Made by a program: the position numbers and the translations under genes
Notes under the pieces: model-generated
Told to the model about the DNA's origin: nothing
The model's database searches: none
What the model saw: the letters and a program-made list of their open reading frames with translations, nothing else
In this document: positions 45,866-54,905 of the stretch, in pieces
How the letters are laid out: each line of letters opens with the position of its first letter
Numbering within the stretch: the stretch's first letter is position 1
NCBI GenBank assembly: GCA_023953845.1
Contig: JAMLJC010000001.1
Location: forward strand, 2,108,001-2,172,000
From: Rhizobiaceae bacterium
GTDB taxonomy: Bacteria > Pseudomonadota > Alphaproteobacteria > Rhizobiales > Rhizobiaceae
DNA: 64,000 nt
Reading direction: 5' to 3'

Positions 45866-47065
45866 TCAGCGCCCGACATGTTCGGGGCGGAATCCGATGC
45901 CGATCAGCCGGCCGGCGAGATGCGCCAGCGGCCGCCATCGGCCGATGAGACGCAGGAAGGCCGGCGGCCCCTTGCGGACTCCCGCGGCGCCTGCGTCCGA
46001 TCGCCGGCGTCGCATCATCAGCTGCAGCTTCTGCGTCGCCCGGGTGGGAAAACTCCTCCGCGCCTGAACCGCCGCCAGATGCGCGTCGCCCAGCGATCCC
46101 GCGCGCAGCGGTTCCGCCAGGATGTTGGCCGCCGCGACCGCGTCCTGTATGGCGAGGTTGACGCCGACGCCGCCGATCGGCGACATGGCATGGGCGGCGT
46201 CGCCGATGCACAGCACGCCGGGCTTCCACCATGTCTCCAGCCGGTCCATGCGCACTTTCAGCAGATGGATCTGCTCCCAGCCGGACAGTTCCTCGAACCG
46301 CTCGACGGGCAGCGGCGCGACCGCCGACAGGCGCACGCGGAACGCGTCGAGACCCTCGTGCCGCAATTCGGCAAAGGTGCCTTTGGCTATGACGAAGCCG
46401 ATCTGCCAGTAGTCGCCGCGATCGATCATCACCAGACCCTGATTCGGGCCGGCATGGCTCATCGCGATCGGCGGATCGTCGGGGCGGCGCGAAACCTTCA
46501 TCCACAGCACGTCGACCGCCGCGCCGAGATCCTCCGCCGTCAGCCCGGCGAACCGGCGCACCGTCGAATTGCGTCCATCCGCGCCGATGACGAGAGCGGC
46601 GGGAAGCGTATGGACCGCACCGTCCTCGCTGCGCGCCTCGATGCCCGCGACGTTGCCGTCGCGGATCAGGAGGCCGATGGCTTCACAGCCCATCAGCAGC
46701 TGGAAGTTCGGAAGCTTCTGCGCCTTGCCGGCGAGGAAATCGAGGAAATCCCATTGCGGCATGAAGGCGATGTATTTGCAGCGCGTCGGAAGCCGAGAGA
46801 AATCGGCGATCGTCACGGACCTGCCGTCGATTTCGGCATGCAGCCGTTCCGCCTTCTGGTGCGGCAGCGACAGGAACTCATCGAGGAATCCGAGCTCGGC
46901 CATGACTTCGAGCGTCGAGGGATGAATGGTGTCGCCGCGAAAGTCGCGCAGGAAATCGGTGTGCTTCTCCACGACCGTGACCCTGACTCCCGCCCGGGCC
47001 AGAAGCAGGCCGAGCATCAGGCCTGTCGGTCCGGCGCCGACGACGCAGCATTCCTGTTGACTCAT
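45866..47065 (-). CDS. FAD-dependent monooxygenase (UbiH/PHBH group)
   Basis: A 399-residue flavoprotein hydroxylase. FAD ADP-binding motif VVGAGPTGLMLGLLLARAG (residues 8-26), the DG motif VIGADGRNSTVRR near 155-167, and the GD motif CIGDAAHAMSPIGGVGVNLAIQDA near 285-308. The start at 47065 has GGAGG upstream. It borders the acyl-CoA catabolic region and may hydroxylate the substrate before CoA activation; substrate unknown. The 383-bp gap upstream has no gene and carries the first regulon operator. Confidence 0.87.
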   Translation of the reverse strand: MSQQECCVVGAGPTGLMLGLLLARAGVRVTVVEKHTDFLRDFRGDTIHPSTLEVMAELGFLDEFLSLPHQKAERLHAEIDGRSVTIADFSRLPTRCKYIAFMPQWDFLDFLAGKAQKLPNFQLLMGCEAIGLLIRDGNVAGIEARSEDGAVHTLPAALVIGADGRNSTVRRFAGLTAEDLGAAVDVLWMKVSRRPDDPPIAMSHAGPNQGLVMIDRGDYWQIGFVIAKGTFAELRHEGLDAFRVRLSAVAPLPVERFEELSGWEQIHLLKVRMDRLETWWKPGVLCIGDAAHAMSPIGGVGVNLAIQDAVAAANILAEPLRAGSLGDAHLAAVQARRSFPTRATQKLQLMMRRRRSDAGAAGVRKGPPAFLRLIGRWRPLAHLAGRLIGIGFRPEHVGR

Positions 47066-47324
47066 CGGAAATCTGCCTCCGGTTCCAGTGCTTCGGCTCA
47101 CTGACGAAGCCGGACCATGCCATCCCGGCATGCGATCCCGCGATTGCGGAATCGAATGACCGGCCCGGCGCGGCGAATATGGGCGTGGTGGGTTCGCGCC
47201 GCAATCGGGGTTATGGTCGCGCCCGCCGATTGCCCGATATTTCCTGCCTGAAACGGATTTCCGACGTCTGGCCTGTTTGCGCCACAGGCGCCCGGCTATG
47301 GTGTCCCGAATGGAGCCATGCTAT

Positions 47325-47342
47325 TTCGAACGAATGTTAGAA
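47325..47342. promoter_or_regulatory. Predicted regulon operator, site 1
   Basis: TTCGAACGAATGTTAGAA, a dyad of 7-bp halves separated by four bases, 107 bases before the CoA-transferase ATG. One of five related sites in the acyl-CoA region. Confidence 0.65.
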
Positions 47343-47448
47343 AGAATTGATAAGGGGAATGTGCGCGTGATGCCGTCGCGGATGGAAGCCGCCCGCCGCC
47401 CGGTCCGTAGTCTGCTGATCCGTTCAGCGTTGCAGGAAGCGCCCTGAC

Positions 47449-48660
47449 ATGGCTGGGGCGCTCGCCGGAACGAAGGTCGTCGATCTGACGCAGATGCTCG
47501 CCGGGCCTTACTGCACCATGATGCTGGCCGATCACGGCGCCGAGGTCGTAAAGATAGAGCCCGTGGATGGCGACCCGACCCGTCACTTCGGGCCGTTCCC
47601 GGCTGACGATTCGCAGCGGCACTTTGGTGGCTATTTCCAGAGCACAAACCGCAACAAGCTGAGCCTCGCGCTGGATCTGAAACGGCCGGAAGGCCGGGAC
47701 CTTCTCGTGAGGCTCGCGCGGGAAGCCGACATCCTCGTGGAGAATTTCCGCGCCGGCGTCATGGACAGGCTGGGCCTGGGTTATGAAGTGCTGGCGGCGG
47801 AGAATCCGCGCCTCGTTTATGCCGCCATCCGCGGTTTCGGCGATCCGCGCACAGGAAAAAGCCCACATGTCGACCGGCCGGCCTTCGATGTCGTGGCGCA
47901 GGCGATGGGCGGCGCCATGGGCATTACGGGGCCGGACGCGGACACCCCGATCAAGATCGGACCGGGAATAGGCGATATATTTCCTGCCGCGCTTGCCGCA
48001 TTCGGCATCCTTGCCGCCTACCACCATGCGGTGCGTACCGGACAAGGCCAGTTCCTGGACGTGGCGATGTATGACGGCATGGTCTCGCTCTGCGAACGCA
48101 TCGTCTATCAGCAATCCTATACCGGCCGGTCGCCGCATCCGGAGGGCAACCATCATCCGATCCTCTGCCCGTTCGGCACCTTTCCGGCGCGTGACGGTCA
48201 GGTCACGATAGGTTGTCCGCGCGATTCGTTCTGGGTCGAGCTTACCGGCATCATGGAAAGGCCCGAACTCGCGGCCGATCCGCGTTTCCGCACCAACAAC
48301 GATCGTCTCGCGCATCGTGCCGCAACGGTCGCGCTTGTCGAGGAATGGACACGGACGCGCACCAAGGCCGAGATCGCAGCGGCCCTCGGAGAACGCGTGC
48401 CGTTCGGGCCGGTCAATACGGCCGCCGACATCTTCGCCGATCCGCACATGGCCGCGCGCGGGATGCTGGTGGAAGTGGAGCATCCGGGTTCGGACTCGCT
48501 GGTGACCATCGCCTCCACTCCGATCCGCATGACGGCAACGCCGGGCGGCGTGACGCGGCGCGCACCGAAGAGCGGTGAGGATTCGGACCGGGTGTTGCGG
48601 TCGCTCGGCCTGCGTGACGCGGAGATTGCGGCGTTGCGCGCCTCGAAGGTCGTGGCCTGA
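47449..48660 (+). CDS. CaiB/BaiF family (family III) CoA transferase
   Basis: A 403-residue CoA transferase. The N-terminal GTKVVDLTQMLAGPYCTMMLADHGAEVVKIEP is family-diagnostic; the catalytic Asp is expected in the segment around residue 165-175 (GIGDIFPAALAAFG). Transfers CoA to a carboxylic acid from a CoA donor, or acts as a racemase in some relatives. It opens the acyl-CoA catabolic region and is preceded by operator site 1. Substrate unknown. Confidence 0.9.
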   Translation: MAGALAGTKVVDLTQMLAGPYCTMMLADHGAEVVKIEPVDGDPTRHFGPFPADDSQRHFGGYFQSTNRNKLSLALDLKRPEGRDLLVRLAREADILVENFRAGVMDRLGLGYEVLAAENPRLVYAAIRGFGDPRTGKSPHVDRPAFDVVAQAMGGAMGITGPDADTPIKIGPGIGDIFPAALAAFGILAAYHHAVRTGQGQFLDVAMYDGMVSLCERIVYQQSYTGRSPHPEGNHHPILCPFGTFPARDGQVTIGCPRDSFWVELTGIMERPELAADPRFRTNNDRLAHRAATVALVEEWTRTRTKAEIAAALGERVPFGPVNTAADIFADPHMAARGMLVEVEHPGSDSLVTIASTPIRMTATPGGVTRRAPKSGEDSDRVLRSLGLRDAEIAALRASKVVA

Positions 48661-48679
48661 ACCGCCGGATCGCGGCCGC

Positions 48680-48991
48680 TCAGCGTATCGGCGAAAAGGA
48701 CGTCGGCCTCAGGATCGCCGTCTCCATCTTCTGGATGAAGGGCGTCGTCTTTGGCCCGAACGCGATCCATTCCGGATCGGCATAGAGCGCGGCGCGCCTG
48801 GTATCGCGATCGGCCATGCTCTCATAACCCCACATGGTGATGACCTGGTTGAGCGTACCGATCTCCGAGACGAAGTAGCCGATCATCGGCAGGTACTTGC
48901 TATGAAGCGGCAGGCCCTCCCTCTCGTAGAGGGCGAGGAATTCCTGAACCTTCCCCGGATGGAACGTGTAGGTGCGTTTTTCGATGATCAT
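48680..48991 (-). CDS. NIPSNAP-family protein
   Basis: A 103-residue dimeric alpha/beta-barrel (ferredoxin-like) protein: IIEKRTYTFHPGKVQEFLALYE, LNQVITMWGYESMADRDTRRAALYADPEW. The start at 48991 has GGGAGG upstream; a longer start would cross the operator site and is rejected. Divergent from an acyl-CoA dehydrogenase. NIPSNAP proteins often accompany degradative oxidations; function here unknown. Confidence 0.82.
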   Translation of the reverse strand: MIIEKRTYTFHPGKVQEFLALYEREGLPLHSKYLPMIGYFVSEIGTLNQVITMWGYESMADRDTRRAALYADPEWIAFGPKTTPFIQKMETAILRPTSFSPIR

Positions 48992-49039
48992 CCGCGTCCT
49001 CCCTGCAAGACGCCCATCAATAGCATTCGCTGCTAAAAA

Positions 49040-49057
49040 ATCAAACAAACGTTAGAT
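49040..49057. promoter_or_regulatory. Predicted regulon operator, site 2
   Basis: ATCAAACAAACGTTAGAT, dyad in the divergent promoter between the NIPSNAP and acyl-CoA dehydrogenase genes. Weaker left half than the other sites. Confidence 0.6.
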
Positions 49058-49116
49058 TTTAGCGGCGGCGACGTGAAAGCGTGCTATAGGCAAGCGTCGG
49101 TCCGGAGGAGATGTCG

Positions 49117-50250
49117 ATGATCGCGCGCACGCTGTTTTCCGAAGAGCACGAGATCTTTCGCCAGTCGGTGCGGCGCTTCATGGAGGAGTTGGCGCCGCAT
49201 CACGAGGCGTGGGAGGAGACGGGCGAAGTGCCGCGCTGGGCATGGAAGAAGGCGGGTGAGCAGGGATTTCTATGCGTGGCGATCCCCGAGGAGTCGGGCG
49301 GCGTCGGCGCCGACCGGCGCTACTCCATCATCCTGATGGAGGAGCAATACCGGCTGAATTTAAGCGGCCTCGGCTTCGCGCTGCACTCCGACATCGTCGC
49401 GCCCTATATCGACCACTACGGCACGTCCGATCAGAAGAAGCGCTGGCTGCCGAAGATGACGTCGGGGGACTATATTGCCGGCATCGCCATGACCGAGCCG
49501 GGCGGCGGCTCCGATCTGCAGGCGATCCGTACGACCGCGATCCGCGACGGAGACGACTATGTGATCTCCGGCCAGAAGACTTTCATCACCAACGGGCAGA
49601 CGGCCGATCTCTTCCTCGTCGCCTGCAAGACCGACCGCAGCCAGGGAGCGAAGGGCATCAGCCTGATCGTCGTAGAGGCCGATCGCCCCGGCTTCGAGCG
49701 CGGGCGCCGTCTGAAGAAGCTCGGGACCAAGGCGCAAGATACGTCGGAGCTTTTTTTCAACGATGTCCGCGTGCCGGCCTCCAACCTCATCGGCGAGGAA
49801 GGAAAGGGCTTTGCCTATATGATGCAGGAACTCGCCTGGGAGCGCATGCATGTCGGCATCCAGGCTCTCTCCTGCTGTGAAGCGGCGCTGGACTGGACCG
49901 TCGACTACACGCGCAACCGCAACGCCTTCGGAAAATCCGTCATCGAATTCCAGAATTCACGCTTCAAGCTAGCGGAGGCGAAGACGGAGGTACAGGTCGG
50001 CCGCATCTTCCTCGATCGCTGCCTCGAACTCGTGCTGGAGAACAGGCTCGATGCGACCACGGCGGCGATGGTAAAGCTGTGGACCAGCGAGATGCAGGGC
50101 CGCGTGCTGGATGAATTGCTCCAGCTCCATGGGGGCTACGGATTCATGTGGGAGTATCCGATCACGCGCGCCTATGCCGATGCGCGCGTGCAGCGCATTT
50201 ATGCCGGCACCAACGAGATCATGAAGGAACTGATCGCCAGGACGCTCTGA
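49117..50250 (+). CDS. Acyl-CoA dehydrogenase (first of three)
   Basis: A 377-residue FAD flavoenzyme forming the 2-enoyl-CoA. Contains AMTEPGGGSDLQ (FAD loop), the K-T-F-I-T-N-G sequence, LHGGYGFMWEYP and the C-terminal RIYAGTNEIMKE. The usual base in the last motif (Glu before G-T) is Ala here; the LAWERM Glu near residue 245 may be the base, as in isovaleryl/long-chain type enzymes. GGAGGAG sits six bases before the ATG at 49117, favouring it over the ATG at 49111. Controlled by site 2. Confidence 0.92.
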   Translation: MIARTLFSEEHEIFRQSVRRFMEELAPHHEAWEETGEVPRWAWKKAGEQGFLCVAIPEESGGVGADRRYSIILMEEQYRLNLSGLGFALHSDIVAPYIDHYGTSDQKKRWLPKMTSGDYIAGIAMTEPGGGSDLQAIRTTAIRDGDDYVISGQKTFITNGQTADLFLVACKTDRSQGAKGISLIVVEADRPGFERGRRLKKLGTKAQDTSELFFNDVRVPASNLIGEEGKGFAYMMQELAWERMHVGIQALSCCEAALDWTVDYTRNRNAFGKSVIEFQNSRFKLAEAKTEVQVGRIFLDRCLELVLENRLDATTAAMVKLWTSEMQGRVLDELLQLHGGYGFMWEYPITRAYADARVQRIYAGTNEIMKELIARTL

Positions 50251-50263
50251 CGGCCGCCCGTCC

Positions 50264-51139
50264 TCATGCCAGAAGGTGCTTGCGCGCCTCTGCGAAGGCG
50301 CGCCATCCGACGGGCGCGCGGCCGGTAATCCTTTCCACCGTATCGGACACCGCATCGTACAGCGGCATCTCTCCCAGCTCTATGGCTGCCACGCCCTCGG
50401 CGAGGCTCGCGGCATAGAGCGGTTCGGCGCCCTGCCGCTGCATGATCGGGAAAAGCTCGGAGGCCGGGCGCGGGCGATATTCGACGGGCAACCCTGTGAC
50501 CTCCGACAGGATTGTGGCGACTTCGGCGAAAGTCAGGGCCTCGACAGCCAGCGGATAGATCTTTCCCGCATGCGCGTCGGGATCGCGCAGCGCGGCGGCG
50601 GCAACGGCCGCCATATCGTCGGAGGAAATCCACGACACGCGCCTGTCGCCGACGAAATGCACGATGCGGTCAGGGCGCTTCACGAAACCGTTCCACACCG
50701 TGTCGATGAAGAAGTTCGGGCGCAGATGCGTCCACACGAAGCCCATCGCCTCTGTCGCCCGCTCGATGAGCTGGTGCCAGGCGAAATGGGCATATGGTGT
50801 GTCGTCCGCGGCAAGCGCGCCGAGATGGACGACGTGGCGCACGCCGGCCGCTCTGGCGGCGTCGAGCAGCCGCTTGGAATGGACCAGCATGTCGACGCTG
50901 TAGCCGGTGAGCAGGAACACCGCATCGACGCCTTCCAGCGCGGGCCGGAGGGTCTCGACCGCGTCGAAATCGAAGGCGACGGGCAGGAAGCCGTCGCGGC
51001 GGAGCTTTTCCGCGCCTGCGTCGTTGCGCGCCGCGCCGAGCAGGTCGATCCTTCCCGCGTCGGCATCGGCCTTGAGCAGCCGCATCGTCGCCCCGCCGAC
51101 CGTGCCCGTCGCGCCTGTCACCAGGATTCTCCGCGCCAT
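50264..51139 (-). CDS. NmrA-like NAD(P)-binding protein (atypical SDR)
   Basis: A 291-residue Rossmann protein with ILVTGATGTVGGATMRLL at the N terminus, the HLGALAADDTPYAHFAWHQLIERA segment and no classical Tyr-x3-Lys catalytic pair, as in NmrA/azoreductase-type atypical SDRs. GGGAGG precedes the ATG at 51139. Divergent from a DMT-family transporter across operator site 3. Confidence 0.85.
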   Translation of the reverse strand: MARRILVTGATGTVGGATMRLLKADADAGRIDLLGAARNDAGAEKLRRDGFLPVAFDFDAVETLRPALEGVDAVFLLTGYSVDMLVHSKRLLDAARAAGVRHVVHLGALAADDTPYAHFAWHQLIERATEAMGFVWTHLRPNFFIDTVWNGFVKRPDRIVHFVGDRRVSWISSDDMAAVAAAALRDPDAHAGKIYPLAVEALTFAEVATILSEVTGLPVEYRPRPASELFPIMQRQGAEPLYAASLAEGVAAIELGEMPLYDAVSDTVERITGRAPVGWRAFAEARKHLLA

Positions 51140-51181
51140 CAAATCCTCCCGCATGGCCGCGCCCGCTTGACCGCGAGCGAA

Positions 51182-51199
51182 TTCTAACGAATGTTCATT
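51182..51199. promoter_or_regulatory. Predicted regulon operator, site 3
   Basis: TTCTAACGAATGTTCATT lies between the divergent NmrA-like and EamA genes, 24 bases before the EamA start. Its left half TTCTAAC is the perfect complement of the GTTAGAA right half in sites 1 and 5. Confidence 0.65.
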
Positions 51200-51222
51200 T
51201 TTCTACAGGAGGAGTCGCCGCC

Positions 51223-52137
51223 ATGTCCAGCACCGAAACGCCCGCGCGGCGGAGGACGGCGCGTGCTCCAGGCGCGGTCGAATATGCGCTGCTGGCAGGA
51301 TTGGCCCTTGGCTGGGGCACTTCCTTCATGTTCACCAAGATCGCCGTGGCGGCGGTGCCACCTGTCACGCTGATTGCGGCGCGCGTTCTGCTCGCGGCTC
51401 TCGCTATGTCCGGCTTCGCCATGGCGCGCGGCATTCGCTGGCGTATATCGGCGCGCGATTTCTGGGCCTTTGCGCTGGTCGGCCTGACGTCGACCGCGGC
51501 GCCGCTCGTGCTGATCGCCGACTCGGTGGCGCATGTGCATTCGTCGGTGACGGCCATCACGCTCGCCCTTTCGCCGGTGATCACCACCCTGCTCGGCGCC
51601 TTTCGCGGCGACCGCCCGACCTGGGCCAACCTTGCCGGCATCGTGGTGGGCCTGATCGGCATCGGCGTCCTGTTCGGACCGGAAGCACTGGCGCTGGCCG
51701 GCGATGGCGGCCGGGGCATGCTGTCGGCGCTCGGCGCGGCGCTGATCTTCTCGACATCCCTTTTTGCCATGGCGCTGGTCAGGCATCACGACGCGATCAC
51801 CGTCAGCACGATCTCGTTGATCTTCGCCGCCTTGTGGACCGTCCCGCTGGCGCTGATCATCGATGGCGTGCCGCCAGTCATGCCCGGCACCGGCGTCGTC
51901 GCGTCGATACTCGTCCTCGCGCTTTGGAACACCGCCGCTTCCAGCGTCCTCATGTTCGCGCTCGTCTCGCGGGCCGGGCCGACGCTCACCTCGTACAACA
52001 ATTATCTCGTCCCGGCTGTCGCCGTGCTTTGCGGCACGGTCTTCCTCGGCGAACCGCTGACATTGCAGGCGATCATCGGCGTCCTGCTCGTGCTCGCCGG
52101 CGTATCGATTTCGACACTGGGCGGTGGGCGCAGGTGA
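51223..52137 (+). CDS. EamA-family (drug/metabolite) transporter
   Basis: A 304-residue inner-membrane protein with ten predicted membrane segments in two EamA repeats (GLALGWGTSFMFTKIAV at the start of the first; SALGAALIFSTSLFAMALV of the second). AGGAGGAG precedes the ATG. Under operator site 3, so it probably moves a substrate or by-product of the acyl-CoA pathway; direction and cargo unknown. Confidence 0.88.
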   Translation: MSSTETPARRRTARAPGAVEYALLAGLALGWGTSFMFTKIAVAAVPPVTLIAARVLLAALAMSGFAMARGIRWRISARDFWAFALVGLTSTAAPLVLIADSVAHVHSSVTAITLALSPVITTLLGAFRGDRPTWANLAGIVVGLIGIGVLFGPEALALAGDGGRGMLSALGAALIFSTSLFAMALVRHHDAITVSTISLIFAALWTVPLALIIDGVPPVMPGTGVVASILVLALWNTAASSVLMFALVSRAGPTLTSYNNYLVPAVAVLCGTVFLGEPLTLQAIIGVLLVLAGVSISTLGGGRR

Positions 52138-52205
52138 TGCTGCCGAGAGGTTCCATCGCCATCGCAGGTATCGGACATGCGTTCGAAAATTTCCGTTGCA
52201 CAGCT

Positions 52206-52223
52206 TTCGAACGAGTGTTAGGT
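52206..52223. promoter_or_regulatory. Predicted regulon operator, site 4
   Basis: TTCGAACGAGTGTTAGGT, about 100 bases before the SDR ATG at 52323, at the head of the long operon of SDR, hydratase, thiolase and CoA-ligase genes. Confidence 0.65.
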
Positions 52224-52322
52224 TTTTCCAGTGGCGCCCGAAGCGGCCGCCGGGAGAGAGCATTCGGGGTCGAGCGGCCTCGCCGACGGAGCGCACCGCA
52301 GCTCCCGAGGACAGGGAGAAGG

Positions 52323-53087
52323 ATGCGGACAATGCGCCGTCTGGAAGGAAAGCTTGCCGTCGTCACCGGCGCCGCAAATGGCATCGGCCGCGCCTCGGCG
52401 CTCCGTTTCGCATCGGAAGGCGCCAATCTGGCCATCCTGGATCTGGAGGCGGACGGCCTCGAGAAAGTAGCCGAGGAAGCGCGGGAAAAAGGCGCGGCCG
52501 TCCAGACGGTCGCCGGCGACTGCACGAACGAGGCATTCCTGGTCGATGCCTTCAAGGCGATCTACGCAGAATCCGGCTTCGTCGACGTGCTGATGAACAA
52601 CGTCGGCCAGAGCGCCCGCGAGCGCGCCTCGGAATTCTACAAATCGGAGTCGGAGGTCTGGCGCTTCGTGGTCGACGTGACGCTGTTCTCGACGCTCCTC
52701 GCATCGCGTCAGGTCGTGCCATCGATGCGTGAGGCGGGGCGCGGCAGGATCGTCAATGTCGCCTCCAATGCCGGACTGGCGGGCGAGGTCGGCATCAGCG
52801 AATACGCTGCCGCCAAGATGGGCGTGATCGGCTTCACCCGCTCGCTGGCGCGCGAACTGGCGCCGTTCAAGGTCAACGTCAACGCCGTCTGCCCCGGCGT
52901 CACCAAGACGCGCGTGATCGAGCGGATATCGGAGGAGATCGTGAGCAAGATCCGGGCATCCATTCCGCTCGGCTTCTTCGCCGAGCCGGAGGACATCGCC
53001 GCCGTCGCGGCCTTCCTGGCGAGCGACGACGCCCGCTACATGACCGGCCAGTCCGTCGTTGTCGACGGCGGGCGCTGGATGGTCTGA
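52323..53087 (+). CDS. Short-chain dehydrogenase/reductase (operon head)
   Basis: A 254-residue classical SDR: TGAANGIG cofactor loop, NNVG, catalytic Ser in NVASNAG, Tyr-x3-Lys as YAAAK, and a C-terminal TGQSVVVDGGRWMV. Likely a 3-hydroxyacyl-CoA or alcohol dehydrogenase of the pathway. A second ATG at 52332 is possible. First gene of the operon running to 59854 under site 4. Confidence 0.88.
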   Translation: MRTMRRLEGKLAVVTGAANGIGRASALRFASEGANLAILDLEADGLEKVAEEAREKGAAVQTVAGDCTNEAFLVDAFKAIYAESGFVDVLMNNVGQSARERASEFYKSESEVWRFVVDVTLFSTLLASRQVVPSMREAGRGRIVNVASNAGLAGEVGISEYAAAKMGVIGFTRSLARELAPFKVNVNAVCPGVTKTRVIERISEEIVSKIRASIPLGFFAEPEDIAAVAAFLASDDARYMTGQSVVVDGGRWMV

Positions 53088-53146
53088 GCGGACGGCCACC
53101 GAACGAATTCATCGACATCAGGATTGCAGGAAACAAGGTCGCGCAC

Positions 53147-54058
53147 ATGGCGGGTATGCTCGAAAACAAGGTCGCGCTGGTGACGGGAGCGGGGCGGGGC
53201 ATCGGCCGCGAGATCGCGCTGATGATGGCCGCGCATGGCGCCAGGATCGTGGTGAACGATCCCGGCGTGTCGCTCGACGGCAAGGACGAGACGGACGGCC
53301 CCGCCAATGAGGTCGTCCGCGACATCAAGGCGTCGGGCGGCGAGGCCGTGGCCGACTACGGCAGCGTCTCCGATCCGGTTTCGGCGCGCGAGATGGTTGC
53401 GCGCGCGGTCGATATCTTCGGCCGGATCGACGTGGTGGTGAACAATGCCGGCATCCTGCGCGACGTCATCTTCCACAAGATGACCGACGAGGACTGGGAC
53501 TCGGTCGTCAAGGTCCATCTCTACGGCAGCTACAATGTGAGCCGGGCCGCCGCCGATCACTTCCGCAAGCAGGAGAGCGGCACCTTCGTCCACATGACCT
53601 CGACCTCGGGTCTGGTCGGCAATCCGGGGCAGGCGAACTATTCGGCGGCCAAGATGGGCATCGTCGGCCTGTCCAAGTCGCTGGCGCTCGACATGGCGAA
53701 GTTCAACGTGCGCTCCAATTGCATCTCGCCCTTTGCCTGGAGCCGCATGGTGGGTTCGATCCCGAACACGCCGGATCAGGAGGAACGCCTCAAGGGCCTG
53801 CGCATGCTGACGCCGGACAAGATCGCGCCTGTCGCGGTTTTCCTCGCCAGCGACGATTCGAAGGAAGTGAACGGGCAGATTCTCGCCGTGCGCGGCAACG
53901 AGGTTTTCCTGATGAGCCAGCCCCGCCCGCTGCGCTCGGTGCACCGCTCCGAGGGCTGGACGCCGGAAACGCTGCGCGACCATATGCTGCCGGCCTTGAA
54001 GACTTCCTTCATCCCGCTGCAGATGTCCCGCGATGTCTTCTCCTGGACGCCGGTCTGA
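53147..54058 (+). CDS. SDR of the MFE-2 3-hydroxyacyl-CoA dehydrogenase type
   Basis: A 303-residue SDR with TGAGRGIGREIALMMAAHGARIVVNDPG, NNAGILRDVIFHKMTDEDWDSVVKVHL, catalytic Ser (TSTSGLVGNPGQ) and YSAAK. This wording is characteristic of the dehydrogenase domain of peroxisomal multifunctional enzyme 2. A 60-residue C-terminal extension (RSVHRSEGWTPETLRDHML...) is unusual for single-domain SDRs. Next to MaoC hydratases, it would oxidise the (3R)-hydroxyacyl-CoA they produce. Confidence 0.9.
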   Translation: MAGMLENKVALVTGAGRGIGREIALMMAAHGARIVVNDPGVSLDGKDETDGPANEVVRDIKASGGEAVADYGSVSDPVSAREMVARAVDIFGRIDVVVNNAGILRDVIFHKMTDEDWDSVVKVHLYGSYNVSRAAADHFRKQESGTFVHMTSTSGLVGNPGQANYSAAKMGIVGLSKSLALDMAKFNVRSNCISPFAWSRMVGSIPNTPDQEERLKGLRMLTPDKIAPVAVFLASDDSKEVNGQILAVRGNEVFLMSQPRPLRSVHRSEGWTPETLRDHMLPALKTSFIPLQMSRDVFSWTPV

Positions 54059-54061
54059 GCA

Positions 54062-54469
54062 ATGTCCGAATACCGCCGCTATGACGAGGTGAGCGTCGGC
54101 GATGTCTTTCCCGCCGAACCGCTCAGCTTTTCGGTGACGCCGGAAGCCGTCGACACTTTCCTGTCGGCGACCGGTAATTCTGTCCGTCCGGGCTCGGCGC
54201 AGCGTGCGCCGTCGATGATCGCCTCGGTCTATCTGGTCGATCTGCTCGCGGCGCGGCGCAGCCCCCCGGGCGGCATCCATGCAAAGCAGACGATCCGCTT
54301 TCATCGCGCCATCGGAATCGGCGAGCGGCTGGAGATCCAGGCGAAGGTCGTCGAGAAATATGTGCGCAAGGAGCGGCCCTATGTCGTCTCCGATTTCGAG
54401 GCGCGTGGTGCCGACGGCTCGCTCGTCTCGTCCGGGCGCATCACCTCGATCTGGGGACGCGACCAATGA
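54062..54469 (+). CDS. MaoC-fold dehydratase-like protein lacking the catalytic pair
   Basis: A 135-residue hot-dog protein (FAS1-dehydratase-region type). Where MaoC hydratases have D-x4-H, this one has TGNSVRPGSAQRAPSM, so the catalytic Asp and His are missing. It overlaps the next gene, a complete MaoC hydratase, by four bases. Probably the non-catalytic half of a heterodimeric enoyl-CoA hydratase, like ChsH1/ChsH2 pairs of steroid catabolism. Confidence 0.8.
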   Translation: MSEYRRYDEVSVGDVFPAEPLSFSVTPEAVDTFLSATGNSVRPGSAQRAPSMIASVYLVDLLAARRSPPGGIHAKQTIRFHRAIGIGERLEIQAKVVEKYVRKERPYVVSDFEARGADGSLVSSGRITSIWGRDQ

Positions 54470-54903
54470 ATGCCGACCTCGCATCCTCCGCCGCCCCGGA
54501 GGCCGGCGCGAGCCTGCCTGTGCTCGTCCGTCATGTCGATCAGGCGACGATCGACGCCTATGCCAAGGCGTCCGGCGACTTCAATCCGATCCATGTCGAT
54601 CCAGTCTATGCACGTTCCGGCCCTTTCGGCCGTACCATCGCGCACGGATTGCTGACCCTCGCCTATGTCGCCGAAATGCTGAACGCCTGGAGCGGCGGAA
54701 CCTTCGATGAGGCCGGCGAGATCGACGTCGCCTTCATCGGACCGGTGTATGCCGGCGATACAGTCGAGGTGACCGGCATCGTGGAAGCGCTCACGGAACG
54801 CGACGGGGTTGCTTGTGACCGCGTGAAGCTGCTGGTCAGCGCCGGCGGCCGGCAGATCCTTGCCGGTCACGCCATCCTGCCCGCCCGGAATACGAGGATC
54901 TGA
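54466..54903 (+). CDS. MaoC-family (R)-specific enoyl-CoA hydratase
   Basis: A 145-residue hot-dog hydratase with the intact motif ASGDFNPIHVDPVYARSGPFGRTIAHG (about residues 37-63) providing the catalytic Asp and His. Starts within the stop codon of the preceding MaoC-like gene (ATGA) and ends two bases before the thiolase ATG. Hydrates a 2-enoyl-CoA, probably as a heterodimer with its neighbour. Confidence 0.9.
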   Translation: MNADLASSAAPEAGASLPVLVRHVDQATIDAYAKASGDFNPIHVDPVYARSGPFGRTIAHGLLTLAYVAEMLNAWSGGTFDEAGEIDVAFIGPVYAGDTVEVTGIVEALTERDGVACDRVKLLVSAGGRQILAGHAILPARNTRI

Positions 54904-54905
54904 CA

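Noticed and set aside
48992..49048. Longer NIPSNAP start at 49048
   Set aside because: It lies inside the predicted operator site 2; the 48991 start has GGGAGG and matches the family N terminus.
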